From Leuctra nigra (taxonomy: Eukaryota > Arthropoda > Insecta > Plecoptera > Leuctridae), in the NCBI GenBank assembly GCA_934045905.1, contig OW203766.1, forward strand, positions 28,762,309 through 28,826,308: DNA of 64,000 nt. Direction: 5' to 3'. A program made the position numbers and the translations under genes. Position 1 is the stretch's first letter; each line of letters opens with the position of its first letter. Under the pieces are notes generated by a model, which worked only from the letters and a program-made list of their open reading frames with translations, ran no database searches and was not told the DNA's origin. This document shows positions 24,132-38,154 of the stretch, in pieces.

Positions 24132-27100
24132 CTGGAGGAAGAGAAGAAAAAGACGAGGATTTAGAATACGAGCCAGAGATAAACGACTAGGGGGGTCTCA
24201 AAGGATCAACCGTAATAAAACTAAAAGAATATGTCTTATAACAAATTGGGCCTCGACAAAAGGCGACATTGCCACTAAAGTTTGATATGCAACAGTTTCA
24301 TGAAATGAGCAATGAAGTCTAAACAAAATCCCCAATCACAAAGGGAAAAGAGCAGGGAAACGGAGAATTTCTAACTAAGCTTGAAACATTTACAGAAAAT
24401 AGCTCATTTTGATCTCTCTAGCATTTTCATCTTATACATTTGAAATTGCTGCTGATGCGGATATCTCAACAATTAAATAAAATTAGACTCAGCTAAAAGT
24501 TAGAAAATAACAATATATTTTAAGGAATTGCACAAAGAGGGTAGAGAAAGCAGTAATGTGTTTAATCTGTGTTGTATGTAAATTGTTGCCACAACATTTT
24601 CTTTTCCATAAATTATTTTGTATTAAAATATAGTTTAGTACGTCAGATTTGTTGGTATTTTGTTCGTTCAGCTTTAGGATGGATTCGCATTGTTTTAATT
24701 TTGAAAGCGTAAAACACGTTTCCTCTTTCGTAATTTCCTCGTTGTGTGAGTTTAGAACTGGAGGAGTTCGCTCCGTCGCCAGAGGAAATCACTAGATTCA
24801 AATCTCGCGTTTCAAAGACTGTCATAAGCGCTGGAAAGTGGCAGCAAACAGAACTTCTGTATCAAATAAACAGCATGCGGTGACAGAGCTGCGGTAGAAC
24901 TTCGACAGAGGTACACAACGCACACGGCAAAACGGCGAAACTTTCAACAGAACAAATATGTACGTCGCAAGAACAAAGTAGAAGACAAGATAACTAATTA
25001 ATTTATTTATGATTCGGGCCACTCTCTTTTCAAAATCGTATATTTTATCAAACAAAACTTTCCGAAAATCTTCCATGTCCTCTGTGCAAATCCATTATAT
25101 AAGGCTTATAAATTATTTTACTTTGAAAGTCAAATGAGAATTTTGATTCATTTTCAAAATTAAATCAGATCTTCTATCTCTCTCCCCGGCGTTCTGTTTC
25201 CCGTTCGCTCTCGCCTCGTTTATTAGCTTTGGGAGGACAAAGAGTAAGTCGGGATTAGGATTAGTCTAATGTCTGCCATCCGTGTCGCTTCTAGATAGAG
25301 CTTGCGCATGCCCAACACTTCGCAATCTTTTTAATTAACATTCACAGCTAAGGTATTGTCTTTTGTAATGATTTAGCTACAGACAGGGACTTATCCTTAC
25401 TCTGTGTAGCTTTAAATCCCATTAAATCCTTAACTGAGACGGCTCTACGTTTCCCAAAATTCAATCCGAAAGCCGGAGGACTGAGTCCTAAATATGGGGA
25501 TAAATATAGGATAAGCCAATAAAAGATTTATCTGTTTCGGAGACCGAAAACGAAGCGGCTTCTTGTACTGGGGATGGAACTGAGTTTCATTAGATATTTC
25601 AGAGAAGATCAAGTGTATCGACCAGACGATAAATCCAAGTGACACAAGAGTCGAACTCGGGGCTTCAACGCGAGCCAAAAACCAAGACCAGAGAATATTT
25701 GGACAATTGCCACGTTATAATTTCCCAACTTTTCCAACCCCAATTGTCAAAGTATCCACTTGAAAACTTCCGCGTTCATAGGAAGGAAGTATTTCAACAA
25801 TTTATATAACGTTATTCCGATTCCTCATCGGAATATCGATAATGCACGAGGAAGGAACGAAAGCATGGAATGATGTTTTTGTAATCACCAAACAAACAAA
25901 CTCGAAAACGTGCTAATTATTTGTTTCGCTCAGCGAGTAACATTGTACACATTACTAAACAAGCAACCTTATTAGAACAATAGGATAAAGCTTAATTGCC
26001 GCCGTACCTAATTAATGCTCTGCGATTCGTGTATATAGGCAGCATTTTCCGAGCAAAGAGGATTCAGTTGGAAAACGAAGAGTGCACAACGGGATTACGT
26101 CAATTTCCCCCGTTTACTGTTCCGATCTGTAGACAATTAATGCTGTTCATCGGAAGCAGTCTAGACTCTTACAAAAGATAAATTCAAACAAACGCTGCCA
26201 TATTTTGTCAATTAGTACTATACATTTCACAATATAACGTATAAGGATTTATTTTGAACAACTCTAACATGAGAGTGGTATTAGAAATTGAAAAGTAGCG
26301 AGATGCTTTTTACTTCTTGTACTTCAAACTTTATTGATGCAATTATGAGGATCCGGAAGGCAGAGTTATTTCAAATTGCATGTGGAAATGATTTTAATTT
26401 CAAAATTAAATATAGATGTGTTAAAGTTTGTACAACAAGTGCATTCTGGAGAAATTCAATAAAATATAATGAATATACAATGTAGATTAGTGTTAAGTAT
26501 ACCTTTAGTTGATTAAAGAAAATGGTCTGGCATAAATATATCATTTCTCTATAGAAAATAAGTTACAAAAGCGTTTGTCACCACTTTTTCCATGATTACA
26601 AACGTGGTTGGCTGACAAATTGGAATGAAACATAGGTATTCCGTTTGTTTGTGTTGAATTGCTTATAATTAGAGTCAATAAATAATTCAACACGTAGTCA
26701 AATGATCTTGGGACAAAGGTAAAGTACAATTTAAAATTGTTTACGCCAAAAAGCAGACAAAATGTAGTTCTCTTACATGTAAATGCGAATGTTCTTAGAG
26801 ATTGTATTAATGAAGTCTTCTTGTATTGTTAAAACGAGACATCCATTTTGTCATGACTGTAAAATAGAATTTCTATTAGGTTCTACTTCTTAAAATATCC
26901 ATTCATAGAGTAGATTTTATGGAAATTCTAAAAACTAATTTCTCTAATCTGGCAGTCGCATTGTGCTCTGCTATTTCATTGTGAATGAGCGTCCAAAGCC
27001 GGAGAAGAGAATTATAAAAGGAAACGGAGCTGGATTTTACCATCGCACTGAAATAATGAACATTGAAAGGTATCAGAGCATGCATAAGCCAGCTCGGTAC

Positions 27101-27791
27101 GGCAAACAAAGGCGGGCCTACAACGGAGGAGATAGGGGACAAAGTCACTTCAACTGAAGATAATTTCATCAGGAAAAAACCTACTATTGGTTTCAATGCG
27201 AATTTGATGAACGTAAACAAAGCGATCGGTTTATATTCAACAACGGCTAAAGGATCTGTGCGGTTTTTCCTGTTTTGTTGCGGGGAAATTCAATTAATTT
27301 AAATTGAGTATTTGTTTGAAATAATAGTGAGTGAGTGGAAGGATATCTCTATTTAAACCACATTATAGTGAGTGTTTACATGTGTTTTGCATTAAGTTAA
27401 ACATGTTTCAGGCGTTCTACAGTAGAAATGATGTTTCTATAGCAATATAATCTGCCATAGGGATCCGAGAACCAATGGTCAGTATGATTGTTTTTTTTTA
27501 AATGCCTACTTTTAGTTTTCTATTGGTTACATTATGCTTTCTTTACAAGTATTCGTTTATCTTATTGAGTTCCTAGCTTAGGCAAAGTTTGGGACTTCCT
27601 TCCTCAACTAGCTCATTTTCGTTAAACGAGAATTCTGTATTCGAGAAAATAAGGAACACGACTGACCTCTGGTGGATTATTTGGTACTAGCCATAAGGGG
27701 GATAATGGAGGATATCACGGGGATATTTATATACATAAATTATATTAAATTTGCTTTTGTTGTTTATTATGGCTGAAAAAGTAAACCTGTA

Positions 27792-27949
27792 AGGCCCGGA
27801 ATAACCAAAGTTAAATTGTGCTGGATTAACTAACTTTTGGATTAAATTCAATTGTTTCACTCATTTTGAGGTAACTGATTGGCTGTGCCACCAATTTAGT
27901 CCAATATTTAGTTAATCCGGCTCAGATTCACTTTGGTTATACCGGCCCT
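27792..27949. mobile_element. Small inverted-repeat (MITE-like) element, 158 bp
   Basis: About 40 bp at each end are complementary: the left reads AGGCCCGGAATAACCAAAGT and the right, reverse-complemented, AGGGCCGGTATAACCAAAGT. A TA dinucleotide lies at each boundary, which would suit a TA target duplication. No coding capacity. Confidence 0.75.
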
Positions 27950-30796
27950 AACTAAATTTAAATTTAAATTGTTTCTCCTTTTTCACTGCCCTATGGAAAC
28001 ACGAACTTCAAAATAAAAAAGTGCATCTAAAAAGTTTCCTGCCAAAAGTGGCTCCATCACGTATCGCTTATTTGTTCGAATTGCAACTAAAAAGCAAATA
28101 CGTTATGCTAGAAAATACTTACAATTCAAATGTACTAATACGCACGTAAGTCCCTTTTAAATAATATGTCCAGTACGATGAATACGTCAAAGATTTATAA
28201 AACAAATAGAAATGCAAATCAAATTAATTTTTACTGAACCCCGAGAAGTAGAACACAAAAGGCAAATCTCGTTTCATAAAAGAATTGAATGTAATCTTCC
28301 TTTAACAATGTGTGCATGCATCCAAGAGATAGCAGATGATCCCGTTGAAATTGTCTCCAGTAAATAGCATAGTTTTATTTTTCAAAGTACTCAACGGGGT
28401 GGAGAATGAGAGAGAGAAAATATCTAGCTGAAACACACGTTGTATTCATAAGCTATTTCAATATAGAGACACACAAACACAGATATCTATTCACCGCTAG
28501 CAGAACTCAACGCCACGACCAACTTGCATTCAGAACATGGCGAAAAACAACCAAATGTCACTTGGTGCAAGGAAAATAAACACATGATTAAACTTCTGAG
28601 AGTACTTCAACTCGATTTCAAGTGCCCTTTGCATTTATAACTCACTATCCGATGTGTTATAGAATTTAAATTCTGCAGTTTCTGTCATCGTTGGGAATGA
28701 GTACCTAGTTTTGCATCGCGAAGGAAATGTAATGGTGGAAATCTGTTCCAATATAATATGTACAAGTTTGAACGTGTTTTTTCAAGTGACATAAAGTGGT
28801 GTAGAATGCATCTGCATATTATTGTAAAGGTTGCACAGCTCACGTTAAAACAGTGTACATAAAGGAGGGATAGGAGTTGTTTTGACTCACATTCTGACTG
28901 AAATCCTTCTAAAATGTATATTTAAGGAAACAAGTGCTTTTCTCATGTGACTCTTTCCATTGGTCTGCTGCTGTTTGTGGTGCAATATCTGTATTACTTT
29001 TCTTACATTGTTCTATTGAAGGCATTCTGGTATATAGATAATTGAACTTAACCACCTTCGAATCATATTTATAGACTGCTTCTCTCAAAAACTATTACCG
29101 GATCTTCTGGGACAGTTGCATCTAGACATAATTCGCCAATTACAATTGCATCTCAAAAAGTGAATTTAGAGCGACAATACGTCTGAATTTTACGCTGTTC
29201 GTGTGCTTTTATTTATGAAGATAGGTACGCTGTAGTAAATCAGACAAGAATGTGTAATGTAACTAGTTTGTTTAAAAAACATGGGCTGGGATTATACATT
29301 GTGAGGATATAATTACTTCGTACAAAGTGTACGATAACAAATATATATAAAAACTAAAAACTAGTTAAATTTACGACTACGTTCGTTGCGAATGAGATGA
29401 ATTTCACAAAAGTATCAAATGAATTTAGCATTTATATTACATTCAGTCATAATAACGTACACAAATACCTCGCAGCTTTACCCAGAGTAGACGATTTTCA
29501 CGTGCTTCGCAACTTTGAGAAAAAAGTGGTATTATAATTTCCTCGTCTAATTAGGCGCAAAAGAGTGTGCAAAGGTATAAACGAAATACCTTCAAACAAA
29601 CTTTATACCGAGTAAAATAATTGCATAATTCTTAGCTAACTAACAAGAACAAACTCGGAATGAAAATGAATTCCCTTCACTTCAAACATCTTCCACCAGA
29701 CAAGAACGCGCGAACTTGAGAAAGTCCCTTCGGAAAATAACAGCTTTAATTTTCAGGAAAGTCTGAGACAAGTTGCGTCTCCATTTCTTCTTCTTCTCTT
29801 TCTCCATCCCTCTTTGGGTCTCGTCAAACGAAGCTGCTCTTTGTGGAATTGCTGGCTCACAAAGCGGTGGTTATAAAGGAAATATATCTACCTCTTTACC
29901 GGTCTTAAATGCCCAGATGAAAGAAGAAACACTTTGTATTTTCCTTTGGTATATATAAGGAAATGTAAAAATTAGTTTTGTTTTATTATTGCTTGCTAAA
30001 ACATGGACGCCCATCCACTTAGATGTTTTCTGCACAGGTTGTTGATAAATAGACGTATTTTCTGAAAATCATCTAAAGATCAAAACGAAACTGTTGCAAA
30101 GGAATTGAACGATATAAAGGAGAGACATTATAACAGAAAAATTGAGGAAATTCTGGAGAAATATCACAGTATATTTCATACTACACGAAATGTCCGGTAA
30201 TTTGTTAAGATATAACTTCTTACAGCGATGTATTATGTTAGAAAATGAAAAACTGTCCCATTGGTTCAAGAACTGCAAACTGAAAGGCAAGTCAATTTTA
30301 GTCTTGACGTAACTGGATAAAAATTAAATGTAATGAATTCAATACAATTTCATGTAAATAGCACAAAATAACACGTTAAACCTCAACAAAGGTGAAGCAA
30401 TGCAGAACCCAATATCTTGACACATATCATGGAGAAGTATACAGGTCTATTGTACCACACAAATACTTTAATTAGTCACTAAAGCTTGGAGATCCCGTAA
30501 GAAAATACAAATTTCATCTTGATATACGGCGATCGTATCTGAACAGGTTGAAGAGAAAGGAAAAAGTTGGCTGTAAAACGCACAAGTATCTTGTTATAGC
30601 TCAATTGTTACCCCAATTCTGTTTCAATTGATCCACATTTTGTAATAAAGGTTCCGGTCCCAACACAATGCAACGCACTAGATTTAAATTTACGTATAAA
30701 TGTATGAATATTTCATCACTTCGGCTTTGCTCGGGGAATTACCGATTACACGAGGGCGGCATTTCACTGGTTCATAATGTTGAGTTTGCCAACACC

Positions 30797-31188
30797 GAGT
30801 TGTGCCTAGTTTATGTCCGCGGCGCTCACTACACTTGGTGGCAGCGGTGGGATGTTCTAATCGCACTACACACACTAACCCCAGTCATTAAGCGCGGCTT
30901 ACACTAGTCAGACACCACGCAGCGCCTAGTTTACGTTCACTACACTTGGTGGCAGCGGTGGGATGTTCTAATCGCACTACACACACTAACCCAAGTCATT
31001 AAGCGCGGCTTACACTAGTCAGACACCACGCAGCGCCTAGTTTACGTTCACTACACTTGGTGGCAGCGGTGGGATGTTCTAATCGCACTACACACACTAA
31101 CCCAAGTCATTGAGCGCGGCTTGCACTGGTCAGACACCACGCAGCGCCTAGTTGACGTTCACTACACTTGTTGGAAGCGATGGGAAAT
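30797..31188. repeat. 111-bp tandem repeat, about 3.5 copies
   Basis: The motif ACACTTGGTGGCAGCGGTGG recurs at 30831, 30942 and 31053, with a degenerate copy at 31164: a period of exactly 111 bp. The units are moderately GC-rich. 111 is divisible by three, so an open frame crosses part of the array, but there is no other sign of coding. Confidence 0.92.
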
Positions 31189-31663
31189 AAAAACTTAATC
31201 ATTTTTGCACAAAATAAATAACCTGATGCCAATAAAGTCGAATGGAGTGCTAAATTATCCACTGCTCGAGGTCGTAGCAAATAGATACTGAAGCTAGAAT
31301 TTGCCACGTGTAGTGTGTGGTTTAGAGCAAGTAATTACAGTATTTACTAGGTCAGCACTGGGTGGTGAAGGTGGTGAAGGGAGGGGGAGGGGAAACTAAT
31401 GACGTCATACGAAGATGGTTTCACAGAGATCTCTGAGGTATGGTTAGTTCGCTTCGGAATACCTACAGCGACTTTCAGAGATTATCATTTTTATAATACT
31501 AATGTGCACACACATATTCTATGAATGAACATGATTATTTATATTGTAAGTCTAGCAAAGTACCTGGAGACAAAACGCGGAATACATTCTGGAAAACTGA
31601 ATCTCGTTTTTTTGTTCAATACACAGCACATAAGTGCACAAGTATAAGTGCATTGTGTTTTTG

Positions 31664-32070
31664 TTTTTCACAACACACATCCCTTCATATCATCCTGACT
31701 CCATGGAAGTTTTCCAAAGAAACCTACATTCTCATCAATCGAGCTGTAAAGCAACTCGTTCAGTCGAGTAAAAGAGGGTTGCGCACGCAAGTGCAAAGAG
31801 ACATGGTGACAGCATCGTCACCGGTGGTATGACAGTTCGTAGAAGCATTCTCTACCTTCATTCCATTCTCCTCGGAGATCTCTAACCCTCATCAGTGTGT
31901 TGTGTCTAGTGTCCGTCCGTCCGATCGGGTAGCTCAGTTGGTAGAGCTCTCGCCCGGCAAGTGAGAGGTCCCGGGTTCGAGCCCCGGTTCGGTCGGATAT
32001 TTTTCACAACACACATCCCTTCATATCATCCTGACTCCATGGAAGTTTTCCAAAGAAACCTACATTCTCA
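31664..32070 (+). mobile_element. tRNA-derived SINE with its 3' tail present at both ends
   Basis: At 31923-31995 lies a tRNA-like cloverleaf: acceptor GATCGGG/TTCGGTC, D arm GCTC..GAGC, anticodon loop CCGGCAA, T arm CCGGG-TTCGAGC-CCCGG. It has good RNA polymerase III A and B boxes. Its anticodon GGC (Ala) and C at position 33 are not expected in a working eukaryotic tRNA. The 71 bp after it (32000-32070) occur again, in the same direction, at 31664-31734. The whole block is flanked by a 40-bp direct repeat (31622-31661 and 32071-32110), which looks like a long target-site duplication. The part between the first tail copy and the tRNA head (31735-31922) is unrecognised. Confidence 0.8.
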
Positions 32071-35000
32071 CACAGCACATAAGTGCACAAGTATAAGTGC
32101 ATTGTGTTTTAGAACGTGATTTGATTTCTCAATCAGCTGATGATACATTTATAACAAACATTACTTTTGTACCGAGGTTTGCGTTAAATTTCTCAATTAT
32201 CAGTGTTTAATAGTGGGTTTCAAAACAGCATCTAAGATGACTCAAATTTATAGTTATATAACTCAGCGGTGTTGTTAAAAATAAATTAAATGCAAATAGT
32301 AAAGTTGCATTTTCAATTCTAAATCGATTACTCGTTGGAAGAGAAATTGCGAATTTTTAAAGAGAAAAATTACTAACATAATCATCATCAATGGCAGAAA
32401 TGGTATAATATTGTCATTCACAATTCACAATACTTTCTGTTTTTTAAAACTTGTTAGTACAGAGGTAAATAATTTTCAAACGAATTAATACATTATATGA
32501 AACAAGAGTACATCAAAGATGTTCGAGTATTGATAACGAACAACATTCGGTGATACCTACAAATGTACGAGATTCTTTCCTTACAAAGGTTACTCGAGGT
32601 CATCTCAGATAGCACGAGAGACATCTATTGTGTCCGCAATCGGAAGTTTCTTCTACCAACCACTGGACTGACGTCATCACGGACGTTTTACCGATGCCAC
32701 CAAAGTAGTAGGTAATGGCGTTGGAAAATCATATTTCTTCTTTTTATAATCGGCTATAAATCCACGGCGAGAACGGAAAAAGATTTCTAAAACGAGAGGC
32801 AGCCACATGACCTAGTGGGGTTGCTGTTGACTGCTTTAGAGACGAGGGGGAATAAAGGGGCCGAGATCGCTGATAAACTCGGGAAATACCAGGAAAAACG
32901 TCGGGGTACTTTTCTTACGAGTATGTGAAGGAACGTTTAATAGCGTATGCATTTTAAATCGTTCTACTTAGTGCCGTATTGTCATGGACTTAAAGAGGTT
33001 GGATAGGAAATTATTGAGTGGCTTTCAACGTTCTAGAATTAGTGTTATTCAATTCATTACATTTATGGTATTGATTAGTAAGCTAATCAATAGCCAACCA
33101 TGTATTTTGGACAGTCATCAAGAAATAATTTTCTCTTGTATACTTCTGTACCGTCAGATGCAGAAGGCCGGAAGTCAATTTTCTTGATTTTACAGTAATT
33201 TTGATGACGATTTGTCGAGTTATTTTGTTGAAAAAACGTATTTAAAACAGATTAAAGCAAAATATACTTTTCCATTTTGGAAATAAAGCATGACATACAT
33301 TTAGAAAATTAACGTCCAATCTCAGAAACGTCGAATTAACGTTGAAGTACGGATAAATACAGTTAAAGTGCATCGCGAAAGAAATGCATATTACTGCTTT
33401 CTGTTTACGACCAAAACCTGATTCCCACAATTCATAAAACGCGTGTAATATCCCTTGTTTGATTGCTGCGTTCCACCTCAGCATGTATTTGATACCACGT
33501 GCCAGCCGTATGATTGCGGTTTGCAGATAACACCATGTAAAATTAATGCAACCTACAACCATTTCACTCGGCATAAAACATCATTTTTCATTGCTACCTG
33601 CCTCTACACACTTCGCACACTCCAGTCGCCCCACCGACTTGACGCCATATTGATTACACCACGTGTACACTCATGTGCAAGATGCAGTGATGCGTGTGAT
33701 ATGACAGCATCATAGGGGGGGATTTCTTTAATTGTCATTAAACAGTATTTTATATGATTTTATTGATGGAAGTCAAAAATATGATAAAGGATATACGTGA
33801 AAAAGACATCCAAATTTATTTTAAGTTTCCTTTTATATACTTTCTTGATAGCATGCGTTATTTTTTATTTTAATTAAATCGAATACATCGTATTTTAACA
33901 ATTACTACATTTAAATAACTTAAAACCTTTGAATACTTGAGTAAGCGACAATAATTTTGAAAAATTTGAGTTAATTATATCGTTGGAATCTACACATTAT
34001 TTTCTGTCTATTGTGCTCGTAATAACGCTCTAAGTCCCCGAAAAGTATAGAGAATAAAACACGATTTGGCGATTTACTCAAAACAAGTTTATGTCAGTTA
34101 CTTAAAAGACTCAAATGATGTATCACCTTCATGGATCCACAGTGCATCACGAAAACAAAGAGTTAGTATCAAAAAGCCAAATATAAGCGTCTAGTGAACC
34201 CGTTATTAGTAGAGTTGTCTGGAGTGTGCACATATAAATTCCATTCAAAGATAAGCTATTACAACTCCAACTAGACCAATGCTCTGCTTCCGAAATACAT
34301 TAAAATGATTAATGATATTCAACTGGGAGGTGAAATTGTTATATATTATTCTACATTTGTTTAGTTTTTATAAACGCGAAGCAATCCAGGCCAGTAATTA
34401 TCCCTCCAGATGGGATACAATACAAGTTATGCAAATTGAAGGTTTTCAAATTGCGCTTTAAATAATTAGAATTTAAAGCGAAGTTTATGGAAATTGTAAC
34501 TATTATATCTTCCATTACAACATTCTATAGCGAGTGTATAAAAAAAGTACACTTTAGTCTACAAAACATAGATATCTCTTGAAAACTGACTCCGCAGGTT
34601 CCCAACATATCATTTCCTCATTCTGCAAAAGTGTTCAATTTCATTTAGTATTGTAGTTATATTTTTCAGATTGTCTTTATCCTATTTATCAAACTGAAAA
34701 AGGTTCGTTTAGTATAAGTTCAGTAAAAAATATATCTCTGACGATATAAAAACATTGCATTATTACAGCAACAATGAACGTTTGCGCAAAATAGTGGTTT
34801 TATTTACAAAATAATTTGATAAAAATGAAAGAAGAATGCAGCTAAGATATTAGATATTAAAACTAATTGATTAAAATGAAAATTGCCAGCTCCGCAAAAC
34901 TCTCCTAGATCGCAAAAGTTCACAACTTCGTGGTTTGAGGTGCGGACAAAACTGATAGTTGAACTCGCTAATCGAAATCTGAATTAAAATCACTAATTTC

Positions 35001-38000
35001 CAACGAACCCGTTTTTAATGAACGCGCGGAGACCCGCTGCGTCGAGTGTGGACCTAAACAACTTTACAAAGTAATTCCATTAGAAAAAGGTGGTACACAA
35101 ATACACTAATTCGACTAATGGATCTGGTTTCACACAAATGAACACAAAATGTTAATATTGTGTAGGGAACAGTTGGCGCTAATACAATAACTTGAACAAA
35201 AACACTAACAGTTTTATACTTATTGCTAAAACTCTATGTTGACAATTAGAAAGCTCCGGAGATTGTTGAAACCGACATCAATAAGTTTATTTCTTGTTAC
35301 TGCTTTGATTATGTTTATAACTAGGGTAAGGCTGTGTGTGCGTTGATGAGCGAGCACAGATAGGTGCAACATCACACTGAAAACATGGCTTATTTTCCAC
35401 CGATACTTTCATAAGACTTAATTTAGGTACAACGGATTTGCACGTCAAAATTGTCTAACATTTTCGAATGAAATGTCGAATATTAATTCTAAATGAATTG
35501 TACGACAATCAACAGTTTATAGTTATCCTAACTAAACGTACCCAATTATTTTAGAGAAAAGTGGAAGAGTTTGATTGAAGATGATTTGAGTGCAAGAGGG
35601 AAGGCTGGAAGATGGTTGAGGAGGGTCGATGGTGGAAGGATAACGACATCTGGAATGGTTTCATTACGAAGATGGAGGTGGAAGAAAGTGATGAGGAAGA
35701 AGAATCGGAAGAAATTTCAATCGGTCCGGCTAACCGGTCGAGACAATTTGTAGCCGACAATGAGTGTATGTTTATGTAATGTTCATAAATTGTCAACCCC
35801 CTGACCCAAATGTTTTTTGGAAACAGGGTATGAATAATAACATATTTTGAGTTGCTGATTTAATATCATTAAGCCGAAGAGTGCCAACCATATGCGTAAC
35901 TTTCCTACCTCACCGAGAACTCTCAGACAAAACGTTTGTCTCTCAAAAGAATAATGTAATTAACAATTTGTTATTAAACGAGTTTTACCAGCATTTTACT
36001 TGAAACAATCAGCAGAATCACAAGTTTACCAAGCTTAAAGTTCATCCCTTCCACCACAGGTATAACACACTAGAATTGAAATCTGGCTTCAAGTAATACT
36101 CGGTTACTAAGACTTAAGGATTCCGACAGCTTTAACTTATAATCTAATTAATTTTAAAATAATTATTCCCATCTTCTCTAATCCTACGTTCTGTTGGTTG
36201 GTTTCCCCGCAAGCCGTTCCTCATCCACAACCCATCCAAAACCGCCCAACAGTGTTACCAGCTTGCTAGACACAGTTACACGCCAACAAGAACAATACAA
36301 GGACGAAACTTTACACAGTGATAATTTGTTTTGAGGTTGGTATCAGTGTTGGAGAATTTTTAATTAGTGGACTTTGCACATTGGAGTTGACATATTTGTA
36401 ACATTTTACTAATTAGTTTTGTCTAGTCAAGAGGAGATATAAAAGTTTCCCGTCGATTGTTATAGAAAAAAACTGTTCGATCTTTTTGTGTCTGCGAGAA
36501 TTTTTTATGTTTTCTAAAAGAGTTTGTATGGATGAAATTAAAGAATAGAAATAATTCGTTTGAGTAAAATACGAGTAATTATTATCTAGCTCTCCTGAAA
36601 TTATTTGAATATTTGATGTCACAAACTTCTCTGTCTAATTAGTGTTTTTTCGAATTGAATCCTGTTGCATCTCGTCGCTTTGAGGAACAAGTTTGCAATA
36701 TGAAAGAGAAATTAATAAATTTTAATGAACTTCATCATCACTGGTTCGCGCTGCCGCCGAGGAAGTTTATTAAAAATTGAGCTGCATTAAATTTCATGAA
36801 ACATGAGTCAAACAACTTTTTGCTATGTTGCAAAAGAAAAACAAATCGCAGTGTATTTTTATGTCAGGGCGCATGTCAGGGCAAAGGGTAATTTGCCGCG
36901 AGGCATAGGAAAATGTTGTCAATGCCAATTAAGTTTAAATTTATCTAGTTTCTACTTGCAAAATTGTCGAAAATGTCCCTCAAATAATATAACTAAAGCT
37001 ACAAACATAATGAAGTTATACATAGGAGTATATAAATTTATCTTTATTTTTGAACTTCAATTAATCTAAGACATTCTGAGAGTGATGCAATAGTTTAAAA
37101 ATATCATTGACCTGTGTCATGTACAATTTAAAATTGAAACTTTTAATTTATTTATTTTATGAAATACAATACAAATAAACTTTCCTTTAAAAATCAACCT
37201 ACGGTGCTTATTTATGGGAAAATAAAATAGTAGCAATAATAGAAAATGATTCCTTAGAAATACATTTAAAAAAATCAACAAAATATTTGAATTCTTTAAT
37301 GATTTTTAAATAAGTACGAATTTAACCTTTTGTTATATTATTTAATTTTTCAAAATAGTGTGCAAAAATCCAAGCTGTGAAATTAATTTAATTTCGTTTT
37401 TATTCTATATCGCTTCAAAAGCACTAGCCAGGAATCACACATTATTCACAAATTCTAGAAAACTTAGAATTGGGTCTAACTGTGTATGATTACCAAGGAT
37501 CATACACTAGCCTCGCTGCAGAACAGTGCGACGTTAAGCCCAGACCAAGAGGGTATAATATTTACACACTCAACTCAAATAGCAACAAGAGCAACAAACT
37601 GTACACGCACAACGCGTTAACAGAACTGCGAATTCCAGGTCGTAACCAATCGGAAATATCCCCTGCCCTCCCCGTGTATGTATACCGAACAGACAGGGTT
37701 AGAAATCACAACCTCACACACCAAATATATAGCTATTCCTTCTCACAACATCCGAAGCGAAAAAAAAACATCGACAAATCCTTTACCTTTCTCCTCCCAT
37801 AGTATTTGTTTTAATGTGAATGTTTTGTTTTCGGGGACTTTTATTCAATGTTTAAATTTACGAATGTATGATGGGAATCCTGGAAGCAGGGCTTAGGCTT
37901 ATAGGCTTTATTTGTCTCGGCTTTACCACCAATCTCATACTCGTGTTTTCCACTGGTTTTTTGCTACACTGATTTTGACATTCACCTTCGGGCAAATCGG

Positions 38001-38154
38001 GGTTTTATTTTGGAAAGATTTTTTGACATGTAACAGAATTTTTTTGTAGTGAAAGTTGTATTTTACGACGCTGTACATATGATGCGGAGGAAAACTTTGT
38101 TGAGCCTCGGCGTTTCAATTATATTATTTTTTGACAGCATTTCATGTAAAAAAA

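Noticed and set aside
31923..31995. Functional tRNA-Ala gene
   Set aside because: Anticodon GGC, C at position 33, wobble-rich acceptor stem and an attached repeated tail all fit a SINE head instead.
35570..35780. GC-richer patch with a plus-strand frame ending after an acidic ESDEEEESEE run
   Set aside because: Two frames each carry part of a protein-like sequence with a stop near the start. It may be a transposon relic, but it is too short and broken to name.
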